Below, piece by piece: positions 45,155-52,576 of a stretch of 64,000 nucleotides of DNA (positions within the stretch are counted from its first letter, which is position 1; the number at the start of each line of letters is the position of its first letter). The notes under the pieces were generated by a model. The model worked only from the letters and a program-made list of their open reading frames with translations. It made no database searches and was not told the DNA's origin. Position numbers and translations under genes: made by a program. The stretch comes from VSJD01 sp964617825 (GTDB lineage: Bacteria > Verrucomicrobiota > Kiritimatiellia > JAAZAB01). The stretch spans positions 1-64,000 of the forward strand of contig CAZTWL010000005.1 in NCBI GenBank assembly GCA_964617825.1, in the 5' to 3' direction.

Positions 45155-46258
45155 CTATTCAGGCGCGCTTGGGATTGCCCGGATCATGATGTCAGGCCCG
45201 ATGGTCCGGCATTCGCTGAAGATCAACTGCGGGGCGCTTGCCAACGGCCAGCCGGCGCCGCCGACGGCGCCCGGTGCTTTGCCGCCGATGATTCGGGACG
45301 CGACAAAAAAACGGAACTCATCCACCAGTTTGGCGCGTATCAGGGATGCCGCCAGTTGGCCGCCGCCTTCGCACAGTACCATCAGGACGCCGAGGCGTCC
45401 CAGTTTTTGCATCAGAGCGGGAAGCGAAACGCCGTTTCGCGACTCCGGCAGGACCCAGACTTGAACGCCGCCGGACTGCCACGCAGCCAGTCTTTGCGCC
45501 GGACACCGGCGGGTGGTGGCGATGATCGTTTGTGCCTGGAATCCGTCGGTCAGAATTCCGGCGTTGGGCGCCAAGGATCCGCAGCTGTCGGTCACGACCC
45601 GCCAGGGATGGCGTCCGCCTGGGGGCTTGGGCAGGAGCGAAGGATTATCGGCCAGGGCCGTGCCGACGCCGACCAGGATGGCGTCGGCGCGTCGGCGCAT
45701 GGCTTGCACTTGCCGCCGGGCTGCCGGGCCGGTAAGCCAGCGTGATCGCCCGCGCTCATCGGCGATTTTGCCGTCCAGCGAGACCGCCAGTTTCAGCGCC
45801 AGGTAAGGGCGTTTGGTCCGAATCCACTTTTGAAAAGGCGCAATCAGTTGGCGCGCTTCGAGCGCGCCAAAGCCTTCAATCACCTCGATACCGGCCTTGC
45901 GCAGGCTGGCTGCGCCCCGGCCATTGTGACTGGGATTGGGATCGCGCACGGCTATGACCACGCGCCGGATTCCCGCATGAATGATGGCCTGCGTGCAGGG
46001 TGGCGTGCGACCATGGGTGCAGCAGGGTTCCAGCGTCACATAGAGCGTCGCGTTCCGCGCCTGCGCGCCTGCAGCGCGGAGGGCCAGAGGTTCGGCGTGC
46101 GGAGCGCCGGCCTGGTGATGCCATCCCTGCCCGACAATGCGTCCTCCGCGCACAATAACGGCGCCAACAGGGGGGTTGGGGCGCGTCAGACCTTCGCCCT
46201 TCCGGGCCAGTTCCAGCGCGCGCGCCATCCAGAATTCATGATCTCGGCGGATGTTCAT
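45155..46258 (-). CDS. ribD: Bifunctional riboflavin deaminase/reductase RibD
   Basis: RibD performs two riboflavin steps: deamination of the pyrimidine and NADPH reduction of the ribose. The deaminase half has the zinc motif HAEPLALRAAG and TLEPCCTHGRTPPC. The reductase half begins KRPYLALKLAVSLDGKIADERG and has LVGVGTALADNPSL and CEGGGQLAASLI. At 367 residues both domains are complete. It is the last gene of the block, about 190 bases after nusB, so it may have its own promoter. Confidence 0.96.
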   Translation of the reverse strand: MNIRRDHEFWMARALELARKGEGLTRPNPPVGAVIVRGGRIVGQGWHHQAGAPHAEPLALRAAGAQARNATLYVTLEPCCTHGRTPPCTQAIIHAGIRRVVIAVRDPNPSHNGRGAASLRKAGIEVIEGFGALEARQLIAPFQKWIRTKRPYLALKLAVSLDGKIADERGRSRWLTGPAARRQVQAMRRRADAILVGVGTALADNPSLLPKPPGGRHPWRVVTDSCGSLAPNAGILTDGFQAQTIIATTRRCPAQRLAAWQSGGVQVWVLPESRNGVSLPALMQKLGRLGVLMVLCEGGGQLAASLIRAKLVDEFRFFVASRIIGGKAPGAVGGAGWPLASAPQLIFSECRTIGPDIMIRAIPSAPE

Positions 46259-46448
46259 TGAACAAGTTCAAGATAGATAATACGGCCTTTGCCATCAAGA
46301 ATCAGCCACACCGGCAAAGGCGTGTTTGATGCCGGGGATTATTTTGACTTTATCCGAACACGCTGCCGGAGGCCGACGTCCGCCTTGGAACCGGCTGCTT
46401 AAGGTGGCCCATGCGCTGCGCGCGTTTTCCGGATTTGCCCCGCCAGAC

Positions 46449-46883
46449 CTAATTGGCCGCGCCCGGCTCCCGGCTGGATCGCGGAATGTCCTTGCAGGCG
46501 CGATCCAGAATTCCATTGACAAATTTGCCGGATTCGTTGGAACTGAAGCGTTTGGCGATATCCACAGCCTCGTTAATCGAAACCACCGGGGGAATATCGG
46601 GACGGAAGAGCATCTCGTAAAGGGCCAAACGAATGACATTCCGGTCCACCGCATTCAGACGTTTAACATCCCAGTGATCGGCATAGTTCTGGATGTGCTC
46701 GTCAAGTTCGCGGAGGTGATCCAGGACGCCCCGGATCAATTCCACGGCAAACGGGCGCGCCTTTGGGTCCACGTTTTGAAGCTTCCAGAAATCCTCCAGC
46801 GAGCGCTCATTGTCGTCGGCGTTAAAATCGCGTTGAAAGAGAAATTGCACCGCCCACTCGCGGCCAAATCGTCGAGTTGTCAT
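46449..46883 (-). CDS. nusB: Transcription antitermination factor NusB
   Basis: A 144-residue all-helical protein of the rRNA antitermination complex, binding boxA RNA with NusE. Typical segments: FGREWAVQFLFQRDF at the N-terminus, ELIRGVLDHLRELDEHI, LNAVDRNVIRLALYEML, and the C-terminal INEAVDIAKRFSSNESGKFVNGILD. It is placed after ribH, a frequent arrangement in bacteria. Confidence 0.95.
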   Translation of the reverse strand: MTTRRFGREWAVQFLFQRDFNADDNERSLEDFWKLQNVDPKARPFAVELIRGVLDHLRELDEHIQNYADHWDVKRLNAVDRNVIRLALYEMLFRPDIPPVVSINEAVDIAKRFSSNESGKFVNGILDRACKDIPRSSREPGAAN

Positions 46884-46909
46884 AACTTGCTTTCCGTCCG
46901 GATGTCCGG

Positions 46910-47389
46910 CTACTTCCCTTGCTCCATTTTTTTCATGAGCGAAGCCATCTCGATCGCCGCGAGGGCTGCGCTCCAGCCGCGATTGCCGGACTTGGATCCG
47001 GAACGCTCGATGGCCTGTTCCAAACTTTCGGTGGCGACTACGCCGTCAATGACCGGGACGCTGGTCTGCAGGGCAATCTGGGTCAGCGAGCGCGCCACTT
47101 GGCCGTTGATCAGCCCGGCATGCGCCGTCGCGCCCTGGATAACTACGCCCAGCGCCACGAGCGCTTGAAATTTTCCCGTCTGCGCCAGTTTCTGGATGGC
47201 CAGCGGAATTTCGAACGAACCCGGGACCCAGGCGACCGTCACGGCATCGTCCTTGACTCCGTGGCGTTGGAAGCAATCCAGCGCGCCGCGCAGGAGCTGT
47301 TGCGTGAACAAGTCGTTAAACCGGCTGATCACGATGCCGAACGATAAATCCTGCGCCATCAGGCTTCCCGCGAGTTCCTTGGTTTTCAT
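46910..47389 (-). CDS. ribH: 6,7-dimethyl-8-ribityllumazine synthase
   Basis: RibH joins the RibD/RibBA products to make lumazine. Matching elements: FGIVISRFNDLFTQQLL, AWVPGSFEIPLAIQKL, and the central ALGVVIQGATAHAGLI with the active-site His. VPVIDGVVATESLEQAIERSG and NRGWSAALAAIEMA complete the family core. The usual V-I-R-G-x-T-x-H-F segment has Gln for Arg and Ala for Phe. The ATG at 47389 has AAAGGA upstream; length is 159 residues. Confidence 0.92.
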   Translation of the reverse strand: MKTKELAGSLMAQDLSFGIVISRFNDLFTQQLLRGALDCFQRHGVKDDAVTVAWVPGSFEIPLAIQKLAQTGKFQALVALGVVIQGATAHAGLINGQVARSLTQIALQTSVPVIDGVVATESLEQAIERSGSKSGNRGWSAALAAIEMASLMKKMEQGK

Positions 47390-47501
47390 TATTTTTTCCT
47401 TTCTATTTGTTTCGGTAAGGCGTTTGCCGTTCCATAGGGCACGGGCCATTTCTTTTCCGCGCCGCCGGCTGCCGTCCGCCGGCCGGCAGAAGGTCGTTTT
47501 C

Positions 47502-48725
47502 TCACAGCCAGTGACCTAGCTTTTTCTTTTTGGTTGCCAGGTATTTCCTATTGTACTGATTGGACGGCAAAATAACAGGAATTCTCTCGACAATCTGAAT
47601 GCCGTAGCCTTCCAGGCCGATGACTTTGCGGGGGTTGTTTGTCATCAAACGTATTTTTTTGAGGCCGATATCCGAGAGAATCTGGGCGCCCGTGCCGTAA
47701 TCGCGCAGGTCGGCGGGGAACCCCAGCTTCTTGTTGGCGGTGACGGTATCCATACCCTGTTCCTGCAGGGCATAGGCATGGATCTTGTTGGCCAGCCCGA
47801 TCCCCCGGCCTTCCTGGCGCATGTAAAGTACTACGCCGGATTTGGCCTCGGCCACCTTTTGCATGGCGGCGCGCAGTTGCGCGCCGCAATCGCAGCGTAG
47901 CGAGCCGAAGACATCGCCCGTCAGGCATTCGCTATGCACGCGCACCAGTGCGGATTTGTCGTGCGCCGGATCGCCCATTACCAGGGCAATATGCAGTTCG
48001 CCGTCCGGATGGGATCGATACAGCCGCAATTTGAACAGGCCGAATTTGGTGGGCAGCAGCGCCTGCTGGACGCAGGTAACCAGCTTTTCGCTGCGGCGCC
48101 GATAGGCGATAAGGTCGGCCACCGATGTGATGCTCAGGTGGTGTTGCCTGGAAAACTTGATCAGGTCGGGCAGGCGTGCCATCCGGCCGTCGTCCCGCAT
48201 GATTTCACAAATGACGCCGGCCGGCTTCAGTCCGGCAAGCCGCGCCAGATCGATCGCCGCCTCGGTGTGTCCCGCCCGGCGCAGGACACCGCCTTCGCGC
48301 CCGGCCAGGGGGAACAGGTGCCCCGGACTGACCAGGTCGCCGGGCCGCGATTTTTCATCGAGCAACACGCGGATGGTCCGGGCGCGGTCATGGGCGCTGA
48401 TTCCGGTTGCTATGCCCCGCTGCGCGTCCACGGATGCCATGAATGCCGTATGCAATGTGTCCGGCGCATGGGTCGAGGTCATCTTGGTGATATTCATCTG
48501 GGCCAAACGTTCCTGGGTCATGGCCATGCAAATCAGGCCGCGCCCGAATCGGGCCATGAAATTGATTGTCCGGTCCGTCGCTTTTTCGGCCGCAATCAGC
48601 AGGTCGCCTTCGTTTTCGCGCGCCTTGTCGTCCACGATGACGATCATCCGGCCGCGGCGAATCTGGCGGATCACATCTTCAATCGGATGGAACGGGGTGG
48701 GGCGGTGTAATGTGCTTTTGTTCAT
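47502..48725 (-). CDS. ribBA: Bifunctional DHBP synthase / GTP cyclohydrolase II (RibBA)
   Basis: Two riboflavin enzymes fused. The N-domain (DHBP synthase) has IVDDKARENEGDL and GHTEAAIDLARLAGL. The C-domain (GTP cyclohydrolase II) has HSECLTGDVFGSLRCDCGAQL, with the three zinc cysteines, and MRQEGRGIGLANK. It is 407 residues from ATG 48725; ATG 48743 and an open frame to 48866 are alternatives, and none has a clear ribosome site. No FMN riboswitch was recognised upstream. ribH follows 112 bases downstream. No riboflavin synthase (ribE) is in the window. Confidence 0.95.
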   Translation of the reverse strand: MNKSTLHRPTPFHPIEDVIRQIRRGRMIVIVDDKARENEGDLLIAAEKATDRTINFMARFGRGLICMAMTQERLAQMNITKMTSTHAPDTLHTAFMASVDAQRGIATGISAHDRARTIRVLLDEKSRPGDLVSPGHLFPLAGREGGVLRRAGHTEAAIDLARLAGLKPAGVICEIMRDDGRMARLPDLIKFSRQHHLSITSVADLIAYRRRSEKLVTCVQQALLPTKFGLFKLRLYRSHPDGELHIALVMGDPAHDKSALVRVHSECLTGDVFGSLRCDCGAQLRAAMQKVAEAKSGVVLYMRQEGRGIGLANKIHAYALQEQGMDTVTANKKLGFPADLRDYGTGAQILSDIGLKKIRLMTNNPRKVIGLEGYGIQIVERIPVILPSNQYNRKYLATKKKKLGHWL

Positions 48726-48914
48726 AATGGCTGCATGCTTCATAAAAAATGTTCGGTTTGCAGTGGTCGGCTTCCAGCAAGCATCCGAATTCATTCCAAA
48801 TCGTTTTTTTGCCTCTCGATCCCTGGTTAGCCGGTTAGGCTTTGCCGCACTCCGCATACTGAACACTTACCTCGTTTGGCCACGTTTAGCTGGGGCTCCG
48901 GTGACTGCGGGCCG

Positions 48915-49661
48915 TTACAAATCCAGCATGATGACCTGGGGACTCTCCGTCCAGCCCCGGATCGGTTGCAGCGCCTGCAGGCGGCGCGTGCATTGGTCGC
49001 GGATGTCGGCGGCCAGCGCCAGGCTTTTGGCGCTATGAAGCGGGCATCCCAGCATGCCTGCGGCCACCGTGTTGGCATGCCGCAGTCCAAGGATCCCTTG
49101 ACCCTGACAATGATCCCAGAGGACAGCCACTCGGTCGATTACGGTGCGGACCACGTTCAAGGCCAGTAGTTCCAGGCTGGTCGACGTCGGCATTACCATC
49201 CGTTCGAGATCGAGAACCCATAATGTGCCACGCAGCGGTTCCATCAGCGCGGATGTTCGAATAGCTCTGGTCGAAAGCAGGATCTGCCAGTGCATCATCG
49301 AAATATCGGGGGCCCACACGGCTTCGACAAATGTGGCGGGCAAATTCAGGGCGCGTCCCTGAGCGGTCAGCAGGCGGCGCGCGGTCTGCTCTTCGCCCAC
49401 TGCCCATAGCGCGCGTCCGATCAGCAAAAGGAGGTACTCGGCCGGCAAGCCTCCGTTCCGGAGGCCGCCGCCAGACGCCGTCCGCGAATCGAAGGTGGGA
49501 TGTTGGCGGCGGATAAAGGCGGCAATGGCTTCCGCCAATTCGCGCCGGTAAGCCGTGGCCGTGGAAGGGGCGATACCCCCCGCCGGTTCGATTTCGTCGG
49601 CAATAAAGGTGGCTAGGGCCTGTTCCGCTTGTTCGTCCTCTGCTGGTGGATTCCAGATCAT
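48915..49661 (-). CDS. Unknown protein between nrdR and ribBA
   Basis: A 248-residue, Ala/Leu-rich protein I do not recognise. It has no signal peptide or clear membrane helix. The N-terminal half looks helical (LATFIADEIEPAGG, YRRELAEAIAAFIRRQ), and the C-terminal half has short beta/alpha stretches such as RGTLWVLDLERMVMP and LGLRHANTVAAGMLG. Its ATG overlaps the nrdR stop by 4 bases, so it is co-translated with nrdR and probably part of the nrdR-ribBA-ribH-nusB transcript. Confidence 0.75.
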   Translation of the reverse strand: MIWNPPAEDEQAEQALATFIADEIEPAGGIAPSTATAYRRELAEAIAAFIRRQHPTFDSRTASGGGLRNGGLPAEYLLLLIGRALWAVGEEQTARRLLTAQGRALNLPATFVEAVWAPDISMMHWQILLSTRAIRTSALMEPLRGTLWVLDLERMVMPTSTSLELLALNVVRTVIDRVAVLWDHCQGQGILGLRHANTVAAGMLGCPLHSAKSLALAADIRDQCTRRLQALQPIRGWTESPQVIMLDL

Positions 49662-50113
49662 GTCTTGCCGATAATGCCTTTGACTTCCGTGAGAAACTGG
49701 TTGACGTCCTTGAAACGGCGATAGACCGATGCAAAACGGATGTAGGCCACTTCATCCAGCTTCTCCAGGCGTTCCATCACTTTTTCGCCGATGGCCGAGC
49801 TGGGCGTCTCGCGGTCGTTTTCGTTATCCAGTTCCCGGAGGATGGAGTCAGCCATGGTTTCGATCTGCTCTGCGCTGATCGGTCGTTTCTGGCAGGCGCG
49901 CGTAATGCCCTTGATCAATTTGTTGCGATCGAGCTCCTCGTGCCGCCCGTCGCGCTTGATAACCCGCAGATGGGTCTTGATAATTTCCTCGTAAGTAGTG
50001 AACCGGTGGCCGCATTGCAGGCAAACCCGGCGGCGGCGAATGACGTCGCCTTCCCGGGCCGACCGGCTGTCGATGACCTTGTCGTTAAGATGTCCGCATT
50101 TTGGGCAACGCAT
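49658..50113 (-). CDS. nrdR: Transcriptional repressor NrdR
   Basis: NrdR represses ribonucleotide reductase genes in response to dATP/ATP. The N-terminal zinc ribbon has CPKCGHLNDKVIDSR and CLQCGHRFTTYE, followed by an ATP-cone (VIKRDGRHEELDRNKLIKGI, then RPISAEQIETMADSI). The C-terminal EVAYIRFASVYRRFKDVNQF is diagnostic. Length is 151 residues. It heads the minus-strand riboflavin block. Confidence 0.96.
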   Translation of the reverse strand: MRCPKCGHLNDKVIDSRSAREGDVIRRRRVCLQCGHRFTTYEEIIKTHLRVIKRDGRHEELDRNKLIKGITRACQKRPISAEQIETMADSILRELDNENDRETPSSAIGEKVMERLEKLDEVAYIRFASVYRRFKDVNQFLTEVKGIIGKT

Positions 50114-50305
50114 GGCTTGATGATCTTCCGGAAAACGCTTGCATCGTTACTGCCAAAGGCGCCAATTCCACAACCGTCCGTATTCTATTGAATCGGCTGC
50201 ACAAAGGAAGCTGTTTTTTTGCGGGCGTGCACGCAAGACGGCGTTCTGTAAATTCTGGCAATCCTGGCGAATTTTCCTTATCACCATATTTTGCCGCGCG
50301 ATTTC

Positions 50306-50671
50306 CTATGCGGAAGCATCATCCGGCTTGTTTCGGAAGATTAGCTGGTCGCCTTCTTTAAGATTGGCCCAGGGGAACCAGCCAGCTTGCATTTCCAATA
50401 CGCCCCAGGCCGTCCATCCGCCCCATACCATTCGAAAAGGCTTTACTTGGGCGGCCATCCGGACCACGCGGCCGTCACGCGCGAAAAAGATGACATCCAG
50501 CGCAAACCGCATGAACCAGGTGTGGATCGCGCGGCAAGGGGCCAAGATCAGGCCATGGCCGGCGTCGAGGGCTGCGGCACCCAGCAGACCTCGTGCCTGA
50601 TGCCATGAGTCGGAGGCCCATTCGGCGTCGGCTACCAGCGGCAATCCGTCTTTGCGAACTACGGAGATCAT
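50306..50671 (-). CDS. DUF192 protein
   Basis: A 121-residue DUF192 domain protein without a signal peptide. The signature runs ARGLLGAAAL, CRAIHTWFMRFALDVIFF and VLEMQAGWFP; the classic IHTFFM has Trp here. The domain is widespread, often exported and without an assigned function. It stands alone, with a palindrome and a long inverted repeat upstream. Confidence 0.88.
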   Translation of the reverse strand: MISVVRKDGLPLVADAEWASDSWHQARGLLGAAALDAGHGLILAPCRAIHTWFMRFALDVIFFARDGRVVRMAAQVKPFRMVWGGWTAWGVLEMQAGWFPWANLKEGDQLIFRNKPDDASA

Positions 50672-50688
50672 AATGATCGGTAATGACT

Positions 50689-50706
50689 ACACTAGGCGCT
50701 TAGTGT
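50689..50706. repeat. 18-bp near-palindrome upstream of the DUF192 gene
   Basis: ACACTA-GGCGCT-TAGTGT: 6-bp perfect arms, 18 bases upstream of the DUF192 ATG. The arms resemble NrdR-box half-sites, but the spacing (18 rather than 16 bp) does not fit. It is a possible operator. Confidence 0.4.
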
Positions 50707-50742
50707 TCAGTGGCTTGCCATAGTCGGTGGCGGCCTCCGTTA

Positions 50743-50840
50743 TAGTGGCAGTCATTATATGTCGTTGCCTTACCTCTGTGCAAGCCTTTTAGCGGCAGCC
50801 TGTAAGCGGAAGGCAGACAGGTCGGTAGGGCAAGTCACTA
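50743..50840. ncRNA. Long imperfect inverted repeat, possible structured RNA
   Basis: Nested complementary arms. TAGTGGC (50743-50749) pairs with GTCACTA (50834-50840), and TTGCCTTACC (50765-50774) with GGTAGGGCAA (50824-50833). CTGT (50776-50779) pairs with ACAG (50817-50820), and GCCTTTT (50784-50790) with GGAAGGC (50808-50814), closing a 17-base loop. G-U pairs occur in several arms. It lies in the gap between the epimerase and DUF192 genes. Which strand is transcribed is not clear: a TATAGT at 50741-50746 could serve the plus strand, but its -35 spacing is poor. It is not a tRNA. Confidence 0.4.
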
Positions 50841-50950
50841 AGCTGAGCGTCGAATTGTAAAAATCTGCGTGGTTCAGCTGCGTTTGTAAATTTCAGGGGC
50901 GTTCTGCAGGTGCTCTACAACAGTTTAAGTCTGGGGTAAAGGCAGGCTTA

Positions 50951-52177
50951 TCATTCTCGCTTTAGCATCCGATCTATAGCGAGAAGACTCAACATGAGAT
51001 AACGGGGGAGATGAAAATTCTCTATGCGGTCCGAATGTTGTTCAAAAGTCACCTTCCTGTCAGCCAAAAAAATCCAAAGTGGCAGCCCGTGCTGTTTTAA
51101 TGAAAATTTTTCATGTATATAAGTGTATATTTGTGTGTACCAGTCCTTGGCCCACTGCGCTCCGGTATGCTCATAAACCAGCATCAAGCCGACAAGAACT
51201 TCTTCCTGAAGCCACAGCCATTTCCGCGTTTTCCCAATGTTCCGGTTAACGTGCGCGAACCCCTCCAGTAAGCCTCCGTAAACATCATCCCAAAAAACCT
51301 CAATATGACGTTTTAATCGGGCGGCGGCTAGATCAAAAAGATCCTTGTTCTTTATCCGCAACGCTTCATCAAGGATCATCCAAAGCGCTTCGGGTCCATG
51401 TCCGATTGAGATCTCGCCATAATCACTGGGAATACGTGACATGTCGTGATTAATATACTCGTTTAAAAGTTCGTATTCGGGATTAATGTGATGCTCCATA
51501 ATCGCTTGTACGCACCGTGCAGCCACCGCTTCGACCTCGGGGTCAGCTCGTGATGCCAGCATTTCAGTCGCAAGCCGCAGGAAAACCATCCAATGGCCGA
51601 GAATGCGATGGTCGTTAACTCCCGGGGCACTATCCGTCGCCGGTAAAGAACAGTATCCGGGGCAGTTGTCGTAAATGTTCATGCACTTCATGAGAATGCT
51701 TTTGGCAATGTCCCAGTACTGTCTATTGCCATCGGATTGGGAGTATTCTGCCAACCCGGTCGCAATGAACAAATCACCGTAAATGGACGTCCGGCCGTAA
51801 TTCGGCGGGTTCGGATCTTCAAGAGGCTTTCCTTCTCTCGTGATCGTCCCCGGCCAGAAAGCGTCTCCTTCCGGCTTGTTCTTCAAGACGAATTCCACCG
51901 TTTTTCGGGCAACATCAAGGTGTTTTGGGTTGTGGTCAAATTTGTTGTGAAGGAATGAATACACCCAGATCCCTCTGCCATTAAACCAAGCGTGTTTTGT
52001 TGTGGATAGGCGAGTGCCATCACGATCGGCAAGGCACATGAATCCGCCATATTCGTGGTCAATGATGTGCTTGTCCATGAAAGGGAGGAAATCATCAAAA
52101 AGCTCGGCACGGAATTGTTCGCGCAGCCGTGCAAGAGTCAATCCGCCTTTATCCGTAACCGTAAAATAATTATTCAT
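50951..52177 (-). CDS. N-acylglucosamine 2-epimerase (AGE) family protein
   Basis: A 408-residue (alpha/alpha)6-barrel protein of the AGE/cellobiose-epimerase superfamily. Features: STTKHAWFNGRGIWVYS and GHGPEALWMILDEALR, EVFWDDVYGGLLEGF, RKWLWLQEEVLVGLMLVYEHTG, and the conserved HSDRIENFHLPRYLM at the end. Catalytic His residues are expected in the last two barrel helices. The substrate sugar is unknown. The gene is visibly AT-richer than its neighbours, suggesting transfer. I use ATG 52177; an in-frame ATG at 52189 lies inside the terminal repeat of the insertion sequence just upstream. No ribosome site remains, because the insertion is 7 bases before the start. Confidence 0.88.
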   Translation of the reverse strand: MNNYFTVTDKGGLTLARLREQFRAELFDDFLPFMDKHIIDHEYGGFMCLADRDGTRLSTTKHAWFNGRGIWVYSFLHNKFDHNPKHLDVARKTVEFVLKNKPEGDAFWPGTITREGKPLEDPNPPNYGRTSIYGDLFIATGLAEYSQSDGNRQYWDIAKSILMKCMNIYDNCPGYCSLPATDSAPGVNDHRILGHWMVFLRLATEMLASRADPEVEAVAARCVQAIMEHHINPEYELLNEYINHDMSRIPSDYGEISIGHGPEALWMILDEALRIKNKDLFDLAAARLKRHIEVFWDDVYGGLLEGFAHVNRNIGKTRKWLWLQEEVLVGLMLVYEHTGAQWAKDWYTQIYTYIHEKFSLKQHGLPLWIFLADRKVTFEQHSDRIENFHLPRYLMLSLLAIDRMLKRE

Positions 52178-52523
52178 CACGATGCCCATAGGAATTCAAC
52201 AAATCATTCAGGTAGAAATACCGCCACAAAACCGCCCGGATCACGGTAAATAGTCGTGTAAAACTATGAGCCCAGGAATACAGATGCGCCAAGTTACGCA
52301 GAATCAGATGGACAAGCAGGCCCATCCACATCTGCCAGCGCAAGGTATAGGCGTTGTGCCCCAGAAAATCGGTCAGTTGCAAGGTCTGTTTAATCTCCTT
52401 CAAGAACACTTCGATGTCCCATCGGCACCGATACAACTCCGCCACCGTCCACGCGCTCCACCTCAGATTAAACATCGTGTGTTTTTCATCGCTGGAACGA
52501 TCCCGCCTTTCAACTTGGTACCG
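52170..52523 (-). pseudogene. IS4-type transposase, C-terminal remnant
   Basis: The frame is open from 52523 to a TAA at 52170, about 117 codons, with a TGA directly before it and no proper start; a Met occurs at 52475. It includes VAELYRCRWDIEVFLKEIKQ, the YREK-type motif that holds the last catalytic Glu of DDE transposases. The first two Asp residues and roughly two thirds of the protein are missing. The frame runs through the terminal inverted repeat and stops just after the epimerase ATG. Confidence 0.85.
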
Positions 52524-52573
52524 TCATTATGTAATGACGGCTGGATCATTCCAGCTTTTTCATTTCCTATGGG
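52185..52573 (-). mobile_element. Internally deleted insertion sequence (about 390 bp)
   Basis: Terminal inverted repeats CCCATAGGAA at 52185-52194 and its complement TTCCTATGGG at 52564-52573 bracket the transposase remnant. Flanks show only a 3-bp ATG on each side (52182-52184 and 52574-52576), so a longer target duplication is absent or eroded. The element sits between the serine hydrolase stop and the epimerase start. It cannot move without a transposase supplied in trans. Confidence 0.85.
52491..52560 (+). repeat. Nested hairpins with T-tract inside the insertion sequence
   Basis: GCTGGAACGATCC (52491-52503) is complementary, with one G-T mismatch, to GGATCATTCCAGC (52543-52555). Between them CCGTCATTA-TG-TAATGACGG (52521-52540) is a perfect 9-bp hairpin. 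Five T follow at 52556-52560, so on the plus strand this resembles an intrinsic terminator. On the minus strand it would fold in read-through transcripts, as known for IS10/IS50-type self-protection. Confidence 0.6.
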
Positions 52574-52576
52574 ATG

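Noticed and set aside
48726..48914. FMN riboswitch upstream of ribBA
   Set aside because: Expected conserved RFN elements were not found on the minus strand.
50743..50840. tRNA or 6S RNA in the long inverted repeat
   Set aside because: No T-arm, anticodon loop or CCA; it lacks the central bubble and length of 6S RNA.
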